DNA of 40,238 nt from Rhizonema sp. PD37 (GCA_029379215.1 JAQYWO010000045.1:1-40238), one strand, 5' to 3'. Counted from the stretch's first letter, positions 29,637 to 36,452 are shown. Numbers and translations: made by a program. The notes: generated by a model not told the origin, from the sequence alone.

Positions 29637-31664
29637 ATGCAAACCCAAGTTTTTCGCAATCAACCTTTAACAAATACTTCTTCAGCTTTTACTCAATTTT
29701 GGGAGAATGTAAAAGCGATCGCAAGTCCTTACTGGTACCCTACAAAGCCAGAGGGAAGAGCATTTTCAGACGTGATTCGTGCTTGGGGAATGCTCTTTGT
29801 GTTGGTCTTATTAATAATTGCACTTGTAGGTGTAACTGTTTTTAATAGCTTTGTTAATCGCTATTTACTCGATATTATTATTGGAGAGAAAGATCTAGAT
29901 AAGTTTATTAAAATGTTAGCCCTTTACGGCGTTGCCTTGATCTTGGTAACGCTATTGATAGGATTTTCTAAATTTATCAGAAAGCAAATTGCTCTAGATT
30001 GGTACCAATGGCTAAATAATCAAATTTTATCAAAATATTTAAGTAATCGAGCCTATTATAAAATCAATTTTAAGTCTGATGTAGATAATCCAGATCAACG
30101 TCTATCACAAGAAATAGAACCGCTTGCCAGCAATGCTCTCAGTTTTTCAGCTACTTTCCTGGAGAAAGTACTAGAAATGACAGCTTTTTTAATAGTTCTT
30201 TGGTCAATTTCTCAGCAAGTTGCAGTAATTTTAATTACTTATACTATTATAGGCAATCTAATTGCTATCTACTTAAATCAAGAATTGATTAAGATTAATC
30301 AAGATGAACTCGAATCTAAAGCAGATTATACTTATTGCCTGACTCATGTTCGCAATCACGCTGAGTCTATAGCCTTTTTCCAGGGAGAAAGCCAAGAATT
30401 AAATATCATCCATCGAAAATTTAGTCATCTGCTAAAAAATGCTCATAGTAAGATAAATTGGGAGAGAAATCAAGACATTTTTAAGAGGGGATATCAGGCG
30501 GCTATCCAAATATTTCCATTTATAGTACTTGGACCATTAGAGCTAAAAGGCGAAATGGAATTCGGAGAAGTTACTCAAGCGGCTATAGCCTGCAATCTAT
30601 TTGCTAATGCTTTAGCAGAATTAATCAATGAATTTGGAACTTCCGGACGATTTTCCAGTTATGCTGAACGTTTAGCTGAGTTTTCAAATGCTTTAGAAGC
30701 TGTTACTAAACAACTAGAGAAAGTTAGTACTATTAAAATAGTAGAAGAAAATCACTTTGCATTTGAGAATGTAACTTTACAAACGCCTAATTATGAACAA
30801 GTAATCGTTGAAGATTTATCACTGTCAGTTCAACCTGGAGAAGGTTTACTAATCGTTGGACCCAGTGGTAGAGGCAAAAGTTCTCTCCTACGAGCGATTG
30901 CTGGTTTGTGGAACGCAGGTACTGGTCGTCTGATACGACCGCCGCTAGAAGAAGTCTTATTTTTACCCCAACGTCCTTATATAATCTTAGGAACTCTACG
31001 CGAACAGTTACTCTATCCTACTACGAATCGTCAAATGACCGAAACAGAACTTGAAGAAGTTTTGCAACAAGTCAACCTGCAAAACTTACTAAGTCGAGTT
31101 GATGGTTTTGATACAGAAGTTCCTTGGGAGAACATATTATCTTTGGGTGAACAACAACGCCTGGCTTTCGCACGATTATTAGTTACTTCTCCTAGCTTTA
31201 CTATATTAGATGAAGCAACGAGTGCTTTAGATTTGGAAAATGAAGGGAATTTATATCAACAGTTACAATCAAAGAAAACAACTTTTATCAGTGTTGGACA
31301 TAGAAAAAGTCTATTTAATTATCATCAATGGGTTCTGGAACTTTCACTAGATTCTAGTTGGCAACTTTTAACTGTACAAGATTATCAATTGCGAAAAGCA
31401 AAAGAAATTGTCACTGCTCCCTCTAACAATGCTCAAATAACAATAGATGATTTTCCTAATAATGAATCCCAAACTCAACCAGAAATAGGGATAGTAACAG
31501 GTACAATTGAAGGGTTTTCTCATAAACAAATGCAGATATTAACGCAATATTCACTTGCCAATATTAGAAGCAGAGCAAGCCAAGGTAAGTCTATTACTGG
31601 CAAGGACGGCTTTACCTACCGTTACAATAAAGACCCTAAGGTGTTGAAATGGGTAAGAGTTTAG
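29637..31664 (+). CDS. McyH/SbmA-type ABC exporter (fused permease and ATPase)
   Basis: A half-transporter of 675 residues that probably exports the lipopeptide. The N-terminal half has several hydrophobic segments (for example WGMLFVLVLLIIALVGVTVF and VLEMTAFLIVLWSIS) and resembles the SbmA/BacA-like ABC_membrane_2 family, as do the exporters of microcystin- and nostopeptolide-type clusters. The ATPase half has Walker A GPSGRGKSS (408-416), a Q-loop (LPQRPYII), the signature SLGEQQR (502-508), Walker B FTILDEATSALD (Asp525-Glu526) and a switch His in SVGHRKS. I chose ATG 29637; an upstream in-frame TTG at 29571 lies inside a MITE and adds non-family residues. The stop codon TAG (31662-31664) is the first three bases of another inverted-repeat element, so the C-terminal tail may be altered from its ancestor. 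Confidence 0.9.
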   Translation: MQTQVFRNQPLTNTSSAFTQFWENVKAIASPYWYPTKPEGRAFSDVIRAWGMLFVLVLLIIALVGVTVFNSFVNRYLLDIIIGEKDLDKFIKMLALYGVALILVTLLIGFSKFIRKQIALDWYQWLNNQILSKYLSNRAYYKINFKSDVDNPDQRLSQEIEPLASNALSFSATFLEKVLEMTAFLIVLWSISQQVAVILITYTIIGNLIAIYLNQELIKINQDELESKADYTYCLTHVRNHAESIAFFQGESQELNIIHRKFSHLLKNAHSKINWERNQDIFKRGYQAAIQIFPFIVLGPLELKGEMEFGEVTQAAIACNLFANALAELINEFGTSGRFSSYAERLAEFSNALEAVTKQLEKVSTIKIVEENHFAFENVTLQTPNYEQVIVEDLSLSVQPGEGLLIVGPSGRGKSSLLRAIAGLWNAGTGRLIRPPLEEVLFLPQRPYIILGTLREQLLYPTTNRQMTETELEEVLQQVNLQNLLSRVDGFDTEVPWENILSLGEQQRLAFARLLVTSPSFTILDEATSALDLENEGNLYQQLQSKKTTFISVGHRKSLFNYHQWVLELSLDSSWQLLTVQDYQLRKAKEIVTAPSNNAQITIDDFPNNESQTQPEIGIVTGTIEGFSHKQMQILTQYSLANIRSRASQGKSITGKDGFTYRYNKDPKVLKWVRV

Positions 31665-31760
31665 CGGTTATATTGTGCTTTGAACCAAAACTTGAGAAAA
31701 ATTCTGAAGCATAAATAGCCCTGCCTCCCACGCTGTATTTCACACAAGCGAGAACCGCTA
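31662..31760. mobile_element. 99-bp inverted-repeat element overlapping the exporter stop
   Basis: TAGCGGTT at 31662-31669 is matched by AACCGCTA at 31753-31760, and the arms continue imperfectly inward (ATATTGTG against CGCTTGTG). The flanking TA on each side fits insertion at a TA dinucleotide, as in Tc1/IS630-type elements. The left end supplies the exporter's stop codon, and the right end truncates the minus-strand pseudogene. Confidence 0.6.
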
Positions 31761-31950
31761 TAAATACTGCTGCATTGTATATCCCGACTAATTCCTTTTC
31801 GACTCTGGCATTGATTGTTTGGATGATGAATACCTGTTCTAATGTTTCGTTATTGTTGCCAACTTCTACATTAAACCTGAGGTAACTAATTGGACGGTTT
31901 TTCTTGTTGGGAATAACATTAACTGATAGAGTGGTTTTTCCTCCAAAGGT

Positions 31951-32181
31951 GTGATTTGAACCATATTTTGGTTCAAAATTTGGTCACGCTATGGGTTCTT
32001 GGCAACTTTTGGTGATCTTTCGTTGAGGCAAGGCAGAAGGCAGAGGGCAGAGGGCAGAAGGGAAAAGAAGGAAAATGCCCGAAGTTATTGCGGCACTTGG
32101 TTTCCAAACCTTCTGCCTTAAAACGAGTTCCCGTGTTGATCACCAAAATCTGACAAGAACCACGCTATGGTTCAAATCACA
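31951..32181. mobile_element. Short palindromic element (15-bp TIRs), host of nested MITE
   Basis: GTGATTTGAACCATA (31951-31965) and TATGGTTCAAATCAC (32166-32180) are perfect 15-bp inverted repeats. Without the nested MITE and one copy of its target duplication the element is only about 55 bp. AAAGGT at 31945-31950 and 32182-32187 is a likely target duplication, because removing the element with one copy restores the reading frame of the interrupted gene. Confidence 0.65.
31995..32160. mobile_element. MITE copy 2 (GTTCTTG family) with 10-bp target duplication
   Basis: A 166-bp element with 23-bp terminal inverted repeats (20 of 23 matching) that begins GTTCTTGGCAACTTTTGG and ends CCAAAATCTGACAAGAAC. 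The 10-bp CACGCTATGG is duplicated exactly at 31985-31994 and 32161-32170, proving insertion into the pre-existing palindromic element. It is closely similar to copy 1 at 29402-29582. No ORF of substance. Confidence 0.85.
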
Positions 32182-32499
32182 AAAGGTTTTGCACTCGACT
32201 CGGAGGAATGCGCCACCACTACCAGTCATGTTACTTTTTCTATCTCCAGCAAATGCTACTTGTTGACTGGCAATTAAACCTACTACAGTCAAGATGATCC
32301 ACCCCTTTTTCTTAAGAGCTTCATCCCACCTTTTAAATTACCTTGCTGGTCTGTTTAGTTCATTTGTACTAAGAAATCCCCGAATCAAAATGTGGTTGTT
32401 GAGGGTCTATACATCTCATATCTCATGTATCTTAATCACTGTATAAGTTTTGAGTTTCGCACCGCAAACTAGTCTAAACTCCAGTAATAACTCCAACAC

Positions 32500-33486
32500 T
32501 TATAATGCAGGGCTGCCTTCAATGAAAGCTTTAATTGTAGATACAGGCTTATGACTATCAATCATTGCCTGCACTGCTGAAACTTTATGCGCCTTAACCG
32601 AAAGACTTCGCCCTTTCCACTCCCCATCCTGCAGCACTTCATACGAATACCCCCAATACCAATGATTTGGATTATTAAGGTCACGCACACCTTCCACTCG
32701 CGGGTAGGAAGCGATCGCCCCCGACTTCAGCTTTTTATTCTTAAGGTATCGGTATAGGCTGCCGCTTGCAAGCGGTCTTTCTAGAGAATTCGATGAACCG
32801 TCCTCTAGAACTTTTTCTTGAGAATGAGATTCAATTTCATCAATCTCTTTTTCTAAAGAATTAGATAAGTCATCCTCTAGAACTTTGATAAAGGCTCTAA
32901 TCGCTGCAATTGGTGCATTGTTCTCAATCATGCGCCGCACACCAACTACTCGAACTCCTTGGACACTATGTGACTTTGTTTTCCACGAGCCGTCCTCTAA
33001 GACTTTGTAGTTGTACCCCCAATACCAGTGTTTCAAGTTATCCGGGTCACGCACTGCTGAAACACGAGGGTAAGATGCAATTTCACCTGATTTTAGTTTC
33101 ACATTTTTCAAGTAGCGGTACAAAGAGCCACTGGAGCTTGAAATTACTTGAATATGGGAGTTGGTTTCTTGCGGAGCTTTCTGCTCAAAGATTTTTTCTA
33201 GAGAATGCAGTTGAGTTTCCTCTAGAACTATTGCTGGTGAGTCCGTTAAGCCGGAATACTCTTTTTCTAGAGAATGCTGTTCACTTTCCTCTAGAACTAT
33301 TGTTAGTGAGTCCGTTAAGCTGGAATCCTCTTTTTCTAAAGAATGCTGTTCACTTTCCTCTAGAACTAATGAGCGCGAAATCTCACAACCACAAGCACTG
33401 CAACTATCATCAACACTAACCACCTGTTGACAGTTGGGACAAATACAAGACCCGTCGGAGGACCAAGAAAGCGACTCTGGGGTCAA
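32500..33486 (-). CDS. Zinc-ribbon protein with 23-residue repeats and duplicated domain
   Basis: From TTG 33486 the product has 328 residues. It opens with a zinc ribbon (CPNC at 16-19, CSAC at 29-32), then three 23-residue repeats built on VLEESEQHSLEKE, then two copies of an approximately 80-residue domain (about 120-200 and 242-322). Each copy begins GSLYRYLKN and contains ASYPRV, HWYWGY and a closing IKAFI-like helix. Similar domains accompany DNA methyltransferases and other accessory proteins in cyanobacteria; the function is unknown and DNA binding is a guess. The start is uncertain. The frame is open to 33873, but the cytosine methyltransferase gene occupies that DNA in another frame; GTG 33423 would lose the first zinc knuckle, so TTG 33486 (71-base overlap, GGGAA upstream) is the best compromise. 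Confidence 0.7.
   Translation of the reverse strand: MTPESLSWSSDGSCICPNCQQVVSVDDSCSACGCEISRSLVLEESEQHSLEKEDSSLTDSLTIVLEESEQHSLEKEYSGLTDSPAIVLEETQLHSLEKIFEQKAPQETNSHIQVISSSSGSLYRYLKNVKLKSGEIASYPRVSAVRDPDNLKHWYWGYNYKVLEDGSWKTKSHSVQGVRVVGVRRMIENNAPIAAIRAFIKVLEDDLSNSLEKEIDEIESHSQEKVLEDGSSNSLERPLASGSLYRYLKNKKLKSGAIASYPRVEGVRDLNNPNHWYWGYSYEVLQDGEWKGRSLSVKAHKVSAVQAMIDSHKPVSTIKAFIEGSPAL
33197..33403. repeat. Three 69-bp tandem repeats rich in TCTAGA
   Basis: Period 69 bases (starts 33197, 33266, 33335), encoding the 23-residue repeats of the zinc-ribbon protein. Each unit has TTCTAGAGAA- and CCTCTAGAAC-type ends, so the palindrome TCTAGA recurs here and again near 32786, 32810 and 32877. The third unit has TCTAAA at the first site. 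The repeat unit is a multiple of three, so selection at protein level is sufficient to explain it. Confidence 0.85.
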
Positions 33487-34219
33487 GCAAATTTCCCGCT
33501 GCTGCTCGCTGTCTTCTAACAATTGGGCAGCCGTTCTTAACTCCAAGGGATCGAGGTAAGTCGGCGGTAGACTGTACCACTCGCTCAGGATAGCCGGGTT
33601 TAACACCTCGCCTTTGTGCAGTAATCCTTTGCTCTTCAATGAAGCTTCGAGCTTGCTCTGTCCAGGGGAGCGGCTCGTGCTTGAAGACAAGGCTCCTGGA
33701 GAATCCAACCAGCAATAACCGCTCTCGACGGAAGGGGGCGGCAAAGTGTCCTGAGGATACACGTAGCCATTCCGCATCGTACCCGCACTCGGCAATCTTT
33801 CTAAGGACTCCTCGGAAATATGACCCGGTAGGTTGTCCTGGGTAGCTGGGACAGGTGAGTAATCCGGTAACATTTTCTATACACCAAAATTGGGGTTGGA
33901 ATCGGGCGATCGCTCCCAAAACGGATGGGATACAATCTCGTTCGTCGGCGGCTCCTCTGCGTTTTCCTTGAGTTGAGAAGGGCTGACATGGTGGCGATGC
34001 CGTGATAATGTCTGGTTTGAGATATCCGCAACATTGGTGAAGACGAAGTACATCACCATAGTTAGGGACTCCTGGAAAGCGTTTCTTGAGAATGTCGCTA
34101 CAGTACTCGTCAATTTCAGCAACTCCGATAAGTTGGAATCCTGTGATCAGTCCTGACATGGCAAACCCGGCTCCCACTCCACTGCACAAGTCCAGTTGGC
34201 TAAGCCCTGACCAAATCAT
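33416..34219 (-). CDS. C5-cytosine DNA methyltransferase (compact)
   Basis: A Dcm-type methyltransferase of 267 residues from ATG 34219. It has motif I LDLCSGVGAGFAM (9-21), motif IV SPPCQPFS with catalytic Cys78, motif VI ENV (115-117), motif VIII RRERLLLVG (164-172) and a C-terminal motif IX/X stretch (RRQRAAAGNLLDPRVAF). All catalytic motifs are present, but the region between VIII and IX that normally recognises the target is only about 60 residues, so specificity is unpredictable. A longer in-frame start at 34297 would run through an inverted-repeat element and give a low-complexity leader, so I reject it. There is no Shine-Dalgarno before ATG 34219, because the element abuts it. No restriction endonuclease is visible nearby. 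The 3' end overlaps the zinc-ribbon gene, which suggests coupling. Confidence 0.85.
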   Translation of the reverse strand: MIWSGLSQLDLCSGVGAGFAMSGLITGFQLIGVAEIDEYCSDILKKRFPGVPNYGDVLRLHQCCGYLKPDIITASPPCQPFSTQGKRRGAADERDCIPSVLGAIARFQPQFWCIENVTGLLTCPSYPGQPTGSYFRGVLRKIAECGYDAEWLRVSSGHFAAPFRRERLLLVGFSRSLVFKHEPLPWTEQARSFIEEQRITAQRRGVKPGYPERVVQSTADLPRSLGVKNGCPIVRRQRAAAGNLLDPRVAFLVLRRVLYLSQLSTGG

Positions 34220-34220
34220 G

Positions 34221-34415
34221 CAGGGGAGCAGGGGGCAGGGAGCAAGGGGGAAAAGAAAAAAAATCGAAAAAATTTGTAGTCCCCTGTATCCCTGCAATTT
34301 GGTTTCATGCGAACGTATTTATTCGTGGAACCTCCCCTTTTCTCTCCATCCCCCTTCAAGCCCATCCATAAATGAATGGGGTCTTCTCCCCTGCTCCCTG
34401 CCCCCTGCTCCTCTG
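34221..34415. repeat. Inverted-repeat element abutting the DNA methyltransferase start
   Basis: The 24-bp arm at 34221-34244 (starting CAGGGGAGCAGGGGG) pairs with 34392-34415 with a single mismatch, enclosing about 150 bp with no gene. GGGAGCAGGGGG-type purine-rich repeats of this sort are common between genes in filamentous cyanobacteria. It separates the methyltransferase from the upstream minus-strand genes and has probably displaced its ribosome-binding site. No target duplication was identified. Confidence 0.7.
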
Positions 34416-34435
34416 CCTCTTTCCTGACATCTGTG

Positions 34436-34957
34436 TTAAGCATTATCCAGAGCCTTTTTACAAGCTGCTACAAATTCCTTTTCCTCATCGGTATAAGGCT
34501 CCACTCCCCACCCATTCAACACATCTTGATGGCGATGTTGGGAAATCACCTCCTCAGCAGTGGTGCGATCGCGAAGCCTAATACTTTTAGCGTTAGTGAC
34601 ATCTTTAACGAGCTGTTTTGCTTGTTCAAATAGCTTCCCTTTTGTTTGATGCCAGTCAGAGCGATGAATTCGGTCTAGTTCCTGGCATATAGAAGGAGTA
34701 AAGCGAGTATCCAAATTCTCAAACGGGATACCAGTCCACTTTTTAAAGGCACTGCATTCTGACTTTTGGCAGAGGGGAAGGCGATCGCGATCCCGGTTGT
34801 AGTCTGCTACGACAAGCTTTGCTAGGTGTGGATCGACTATGCCAGAGTCCCTACAGCAGAAGCATTTCCATTCGGGGTAAAATATTTCCTTTCCATTTGG
34901 TCCCACCTCATTAGAAGAGCGAACAGGCAATGACGGAAGTTGCGGTAACTGAATCAT
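34436..34957 (-). CDS. Hypothetical protein with cysteine cluster, coupled to initiator gene
   Basis: A 173-residue protein I do not recognise. Its start overlaps the stop of the upstream initiator-like gene as ATGA (34957-34954), so the two are translationally coupled. Residues 32-35 (CFCC) and Cys63/Cys68 (LCQKSEC) could bind zinc. The C-terminal half is charged and helical. There is no P-loop, so it is not an obvious helicase loader despite its position after the initiator-like gene. A role in replication of the accessory element is suggested only by the coupling. Confidence 0.7.
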   Translation of the reverse strand: MIQLPQLPSLPVRSSNEVGPNGKEIFYPEWKCFCCRDSGIVDPHLAKLVVADYNRDRDRLPLCQKSECSAFKKWTGIPFENLDTRFTPSICQELDRIHRSDWHQTKGKLFEQAKQLVKDVTNAKSIRLRDRTTAEEVISQHRHQDVLNGWGVEPYTDEEKEFVAACKKALDNA

Positions 34958-35814
34958 AATTCAGCCTCCCAAATAATGCCCTTTTCCTCAGCCCATTCGT
35001 AAAAGGCAAGCCGTTCTAAATCTTTAAACCCGTTCTCGCAAATGAAACCCATAAAGCCAAGGATGCGAATTTTGTCTAGCCATTCCTGACGCCTTTCATC
35101 ACTTTCCCATAAGGCATTTTGTAAAGCTTTTACTGCATCTGGGCGATTTTTCCACAATGCGTACCATTCCTGAAAGTGTTCTCGCTGCACAAACGCAGTG
35201 AAACTCCTGATTTTTTTGCCTTCGGTTCTCAGGTACTCTTCCCTGACAAATTTTTCAAAATCCTCTCTCTCGCATGAAGGCATGTCTGAGAGAGAGTCTA
35301 AATTAGTCTTATTAATCTTAGAGCGAGGAAACTCTTCCTCTGTAGAGGTTTCAGACTTCGCTTGGTGCGTGGTGATCGATCGTGGTGTGTAGTGATCGAT
35401 CGTGGTGCGTGGTGATCGATCACGGTGCGTAGCGATCACCTGCGGTGTCTCATTGCACCCTGGTGTCTCATCACACCCTGGTGTTTCACCACACCATATT
35501 CCCTTTGCTTTTACCTTAGCTTTGACTTGTAGTAGTTCAAGGTCAATAAACCTTTTTTCATCTAATTCTTTCAAAGCACGGCTTACTGTTTGCCTGTGGA
35601 CTATACGTTCCGGTGTGGAAAGCAAGCGAGCTATTTGGGCACAATTGATATCAATTCCCTGGTTATACGGGTCTGTAGTGCGTATGTAGTACAAAACAGC
35701 TAGTTGTGCTTGTGTCAGTTCGCGACAAGCGTATAACCATTCTTCTCGCTGAAGAGGGTAAAACTTTCCTTGAATTTTTGAGTTGGCTTGTTCATTTTGA
35801 AGAATGTGTGACAT
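34954..35814 (-). CDS. Winged-helix replication-initiator-like protein
   Basis: A 286-residue protein. Residues about 30-100 form a winged helix-turn-helix (ELTQAQLAVLYYI, then INCAQIARLLS and HRQTVSRALKELDEKRFI), the type used by phage and plasmid replication initiators and DnaD-like proteins. Residues about 107-151 are a linker encoded by short direct repeats (see the iteron features). The C-terminal part (about 190-286) is acidic and helical, with FTAFVQREHFQEWYALW. The layout of DNA-binding head, repeat-coded linker and C-terminal interaction domain resembles phage lambda O, though I see no sequence proof of homology. The gene begins two bases after the preceding small ORF and overlaps the next gene by four. 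A transcriptional regulator is the alternative. Confidence 0.7.
   Translation of the reverse strand: MSHILQNEQANSKIQGKFYPLQREEWLYACRELTQAQLAVLYYIRTTDPYNQGIDINCAQIARLLSTPERIVHRQTVSRALKELDEKRFIDLELLQVKAKVKAKGIWCGETPGCDETPGCNETPQVIATHRDRSPRTTIDHYTPRSITTHQAKSETSTEEEFPRSKINKTNLDSLSDMPSCEREDFEKFVREEYLRTEGKKIRSFTAFVQREHFQEWYALWKNRPDAVKALQNALWESDERRQEWLDKIRILGFMGFICENGFKDLERLAFYEWAEEKGIIWEAEL
35299..35320. other. AT-rich patch beside the iterons (possible unwinding element)
   Basis: A 22-base run with only three G/C lies inside the initiator-like gene, about 40 bases beyond the direct repeats in the direction of the gene. Iterons followed by an AT-rich patch is the order seen in lambda-type origins. 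Interpretation is inference. Confidence 0.35.
35361..35440. repeat. Four 20-bp iteron-like direct repeats
   Basis: Units start at 35361, 35381, 35401 and 35421, with a core of GGTGCGTGGTGATCGAT that degrades in the fourth copy. The period of 20 is not a multiple of three, so each unit is read in a different frame of the overlapping gene. That points to constraint or recent expansion at the DNA level rather than a protein repeat. GATCGATC palindromes recur within the units. Confidence 0.75.
35443..35496. repeat. Three 18-bp direct repeats, internally palindromic
   Basis: Units at 35443, 35461 and 35479 follow the pattern TGGTGTCTCATCACACCC. Each has GGTGT/ACACC-like arms, so each is also a small imperfect inverted repeat. 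They adjoin the 20-bp repeats and encode the GETPGCDETPGCNETP linker of the initiator-like protein. Confidence 0.75.
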
Positions 35815-35816
35815 GG

Positions 35817-36134
35817 CTACTGCACCTCCTCAAAAGTCACGAACCAGCCAAACTTCCAATACGGTTCGGTTAAGGAATTTATCTGTTGAGGCAGGCAGGG
35901 GGGGCAGGGGAAGTAAAGAGGCAGGGGAGGAAAGAGTTGATAGACATTTGGTTTTTTCCTACCCTGCTCCCCCTGCTTCCCCTGCTTCCCCTGCTTATCC
36001 GAACCGTATTGCCCAAACTTCCATTTCTTGTGTGAATACGAAGTCTGTTTGTAAGTGCAGTAGATCTGCCCACATGTAGCGATCGCGCCAATGGATGATC
36101 GCTGTTTATCCTGATTCGATTTTGCAATGTTCAC
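35817..36134 (-). CDS. Small hypothetical protein enlarged in frame by a MITE
   Basis: A 105-residue minus-strand frame starting at GTG 36134 and ending two bases before the initiator-like gene. A MITE plus its target duplication (165 bp in all, exactly 55 codons) lies inside it without introducing a stop. Without the element the product would be 50 residues, ending WKFGWFVTFEEVQ; with it, WKFG occurs twice, at the two target-duplication copies. The inserted part is low-complexity (KQGKQGKQGEQG, then FPPLPLYFPCPPC). I do not recognise the 50-residue core (for example AIATCGQIYCTYKQTSYS). The Shine-Dalgarno GAGGAGG of the next gene lies in its last codons. Start uncertain; no ATG is available upstream. 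Confidence 0.55.
   Translation of the reverse strand: MNIAKSNQDKQRSSIGAIATCGQIYCTYKQTSYSHKKWKFGQYGSDKQGKQGKQGEQGRKKPNVYQLFPPLPLYFPCPPCLPQQINSLTEPYWKFGWFVTFEEVQ
35857..36012. mobile_element. MITE with CAATACGGTTCGG ends and 9-bp target duplication
   Basis: CAATACGGTTCGG (35857-35869) is the exact reverse complement of CCGAACCGTATTG (35999-36011). The 9-bp CCAAACTTC is duplicated at 35848-35856 and 36013-36021 (10 bp if the next C is counted). The interior is G-rich then C-rich (GGCAGGGG against CCCCTGCTTCCCCTGC) and can fold back on itself. It sits inside the small ORF 36134-35817. Confidence 0.85.
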
Positions 36135-36452
36135 GATATAATTACCTTGGTATTCAAAAATATCTGTGCCCCTGTCCGCCTAGACTGGGGCTAATTTTTC
36201 GGTCACTCGAACGAGTAGGCTTATAGCTTGATTGCTACACCCACTCTCAAGATCGCTCTTGCTTCGCGCTACAATATTTGTGTATCGTCATATAGCGAAC
36301 GTTTTTACACAGTTTGGACTCTTATCTGGATCTAGCTAATCCTTGCTCAGTTTGATAGCATTGGTATATCCACCATGACTCCTTATATTTTCTCCCTTAA
36401 TTGTTGAATGATACAATTCTACAGTAATTAATTGTACATTGATGATGTAAAG
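36135..36452. other. Divergent intergenic region
   Basis: About 320 bases separate the minus-strand initiator operon from the plus-strand XRE regulator. It must hold promoters for both directions, but I see no unambiguous -10/-35 pair. An operator-like dyad lies next to the regulator start (36412-36436). No other structure was recognised. Confidence 0.5.
36412..36436. promoter_or_regulatory. Operator-like dyad before the XRE regulator
   Basis: TACAATT (36412-36418) and AATTGTA (36430-36436) are perfect 7-bp inverted arms 11 bases apart, ending 16 bases before the regulator ATG. The spacing puts half-sites roughly two helical turns apart, as for a dimeric HTH repressor. Autoregulation, and control of the divergent initiator operon, is inference. 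Confidence 0.4.

Larger units (their letters stand above)
31761..32324 (-). pseudogene. Secreted-protein pseudogene broken by frameshift and nested elements
   Basis: Reading minus-strand from ATG 32324 gives a basic start MKLLRK. One base is missing in the A5G4 run (32302-32310), after which the frame continues as a signal-peptide core (GWIILTVVGLIASQQVAFAG) and mature sequence to VECKTF. An element (31951-32181) then interrupts it. If that element and one copy of the flanking AAAGGT are removed, the frame resumes without a stop as GGKTTLSVNVIP and runs about 60 codons (NKKNRPISYLRF, then VEVGNNNETLEQVF) until the element at 31662-31760 replaces the 3' end. I do not recognise the family; it would have been a small exported cyanobacterial protein. 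The reconstruction is seen directly, and the order of events is inferred. Confidence 0.65.

Noticed and set aside
33197..33403. CRISPR array
   Set aside because: Units are tandem and near-identical over their full 69 bp with no variable spacers, and they are read through by a protein frame.
32910..33419. 169-codon plus-strand frame opposite the zinc-ribbon gene
   Set aside because: It mirrors the 69-bp repeats of the minus-strand gene and shows no domain; antisense shadow.
33487..33873. N-terminal extension of the zinc-ribbon protein
   Set aside because: The same DNA encodes conserved methyltransferase motifs in another frame; a 458-base overlap on one strand is implausible, so the open frame is a shadow.
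34220..34297. Longer start for the DNA methyltransferase
   Set aside because: It would translate an inverted-repeat element; conserved sequence begins only after ATG 34219.
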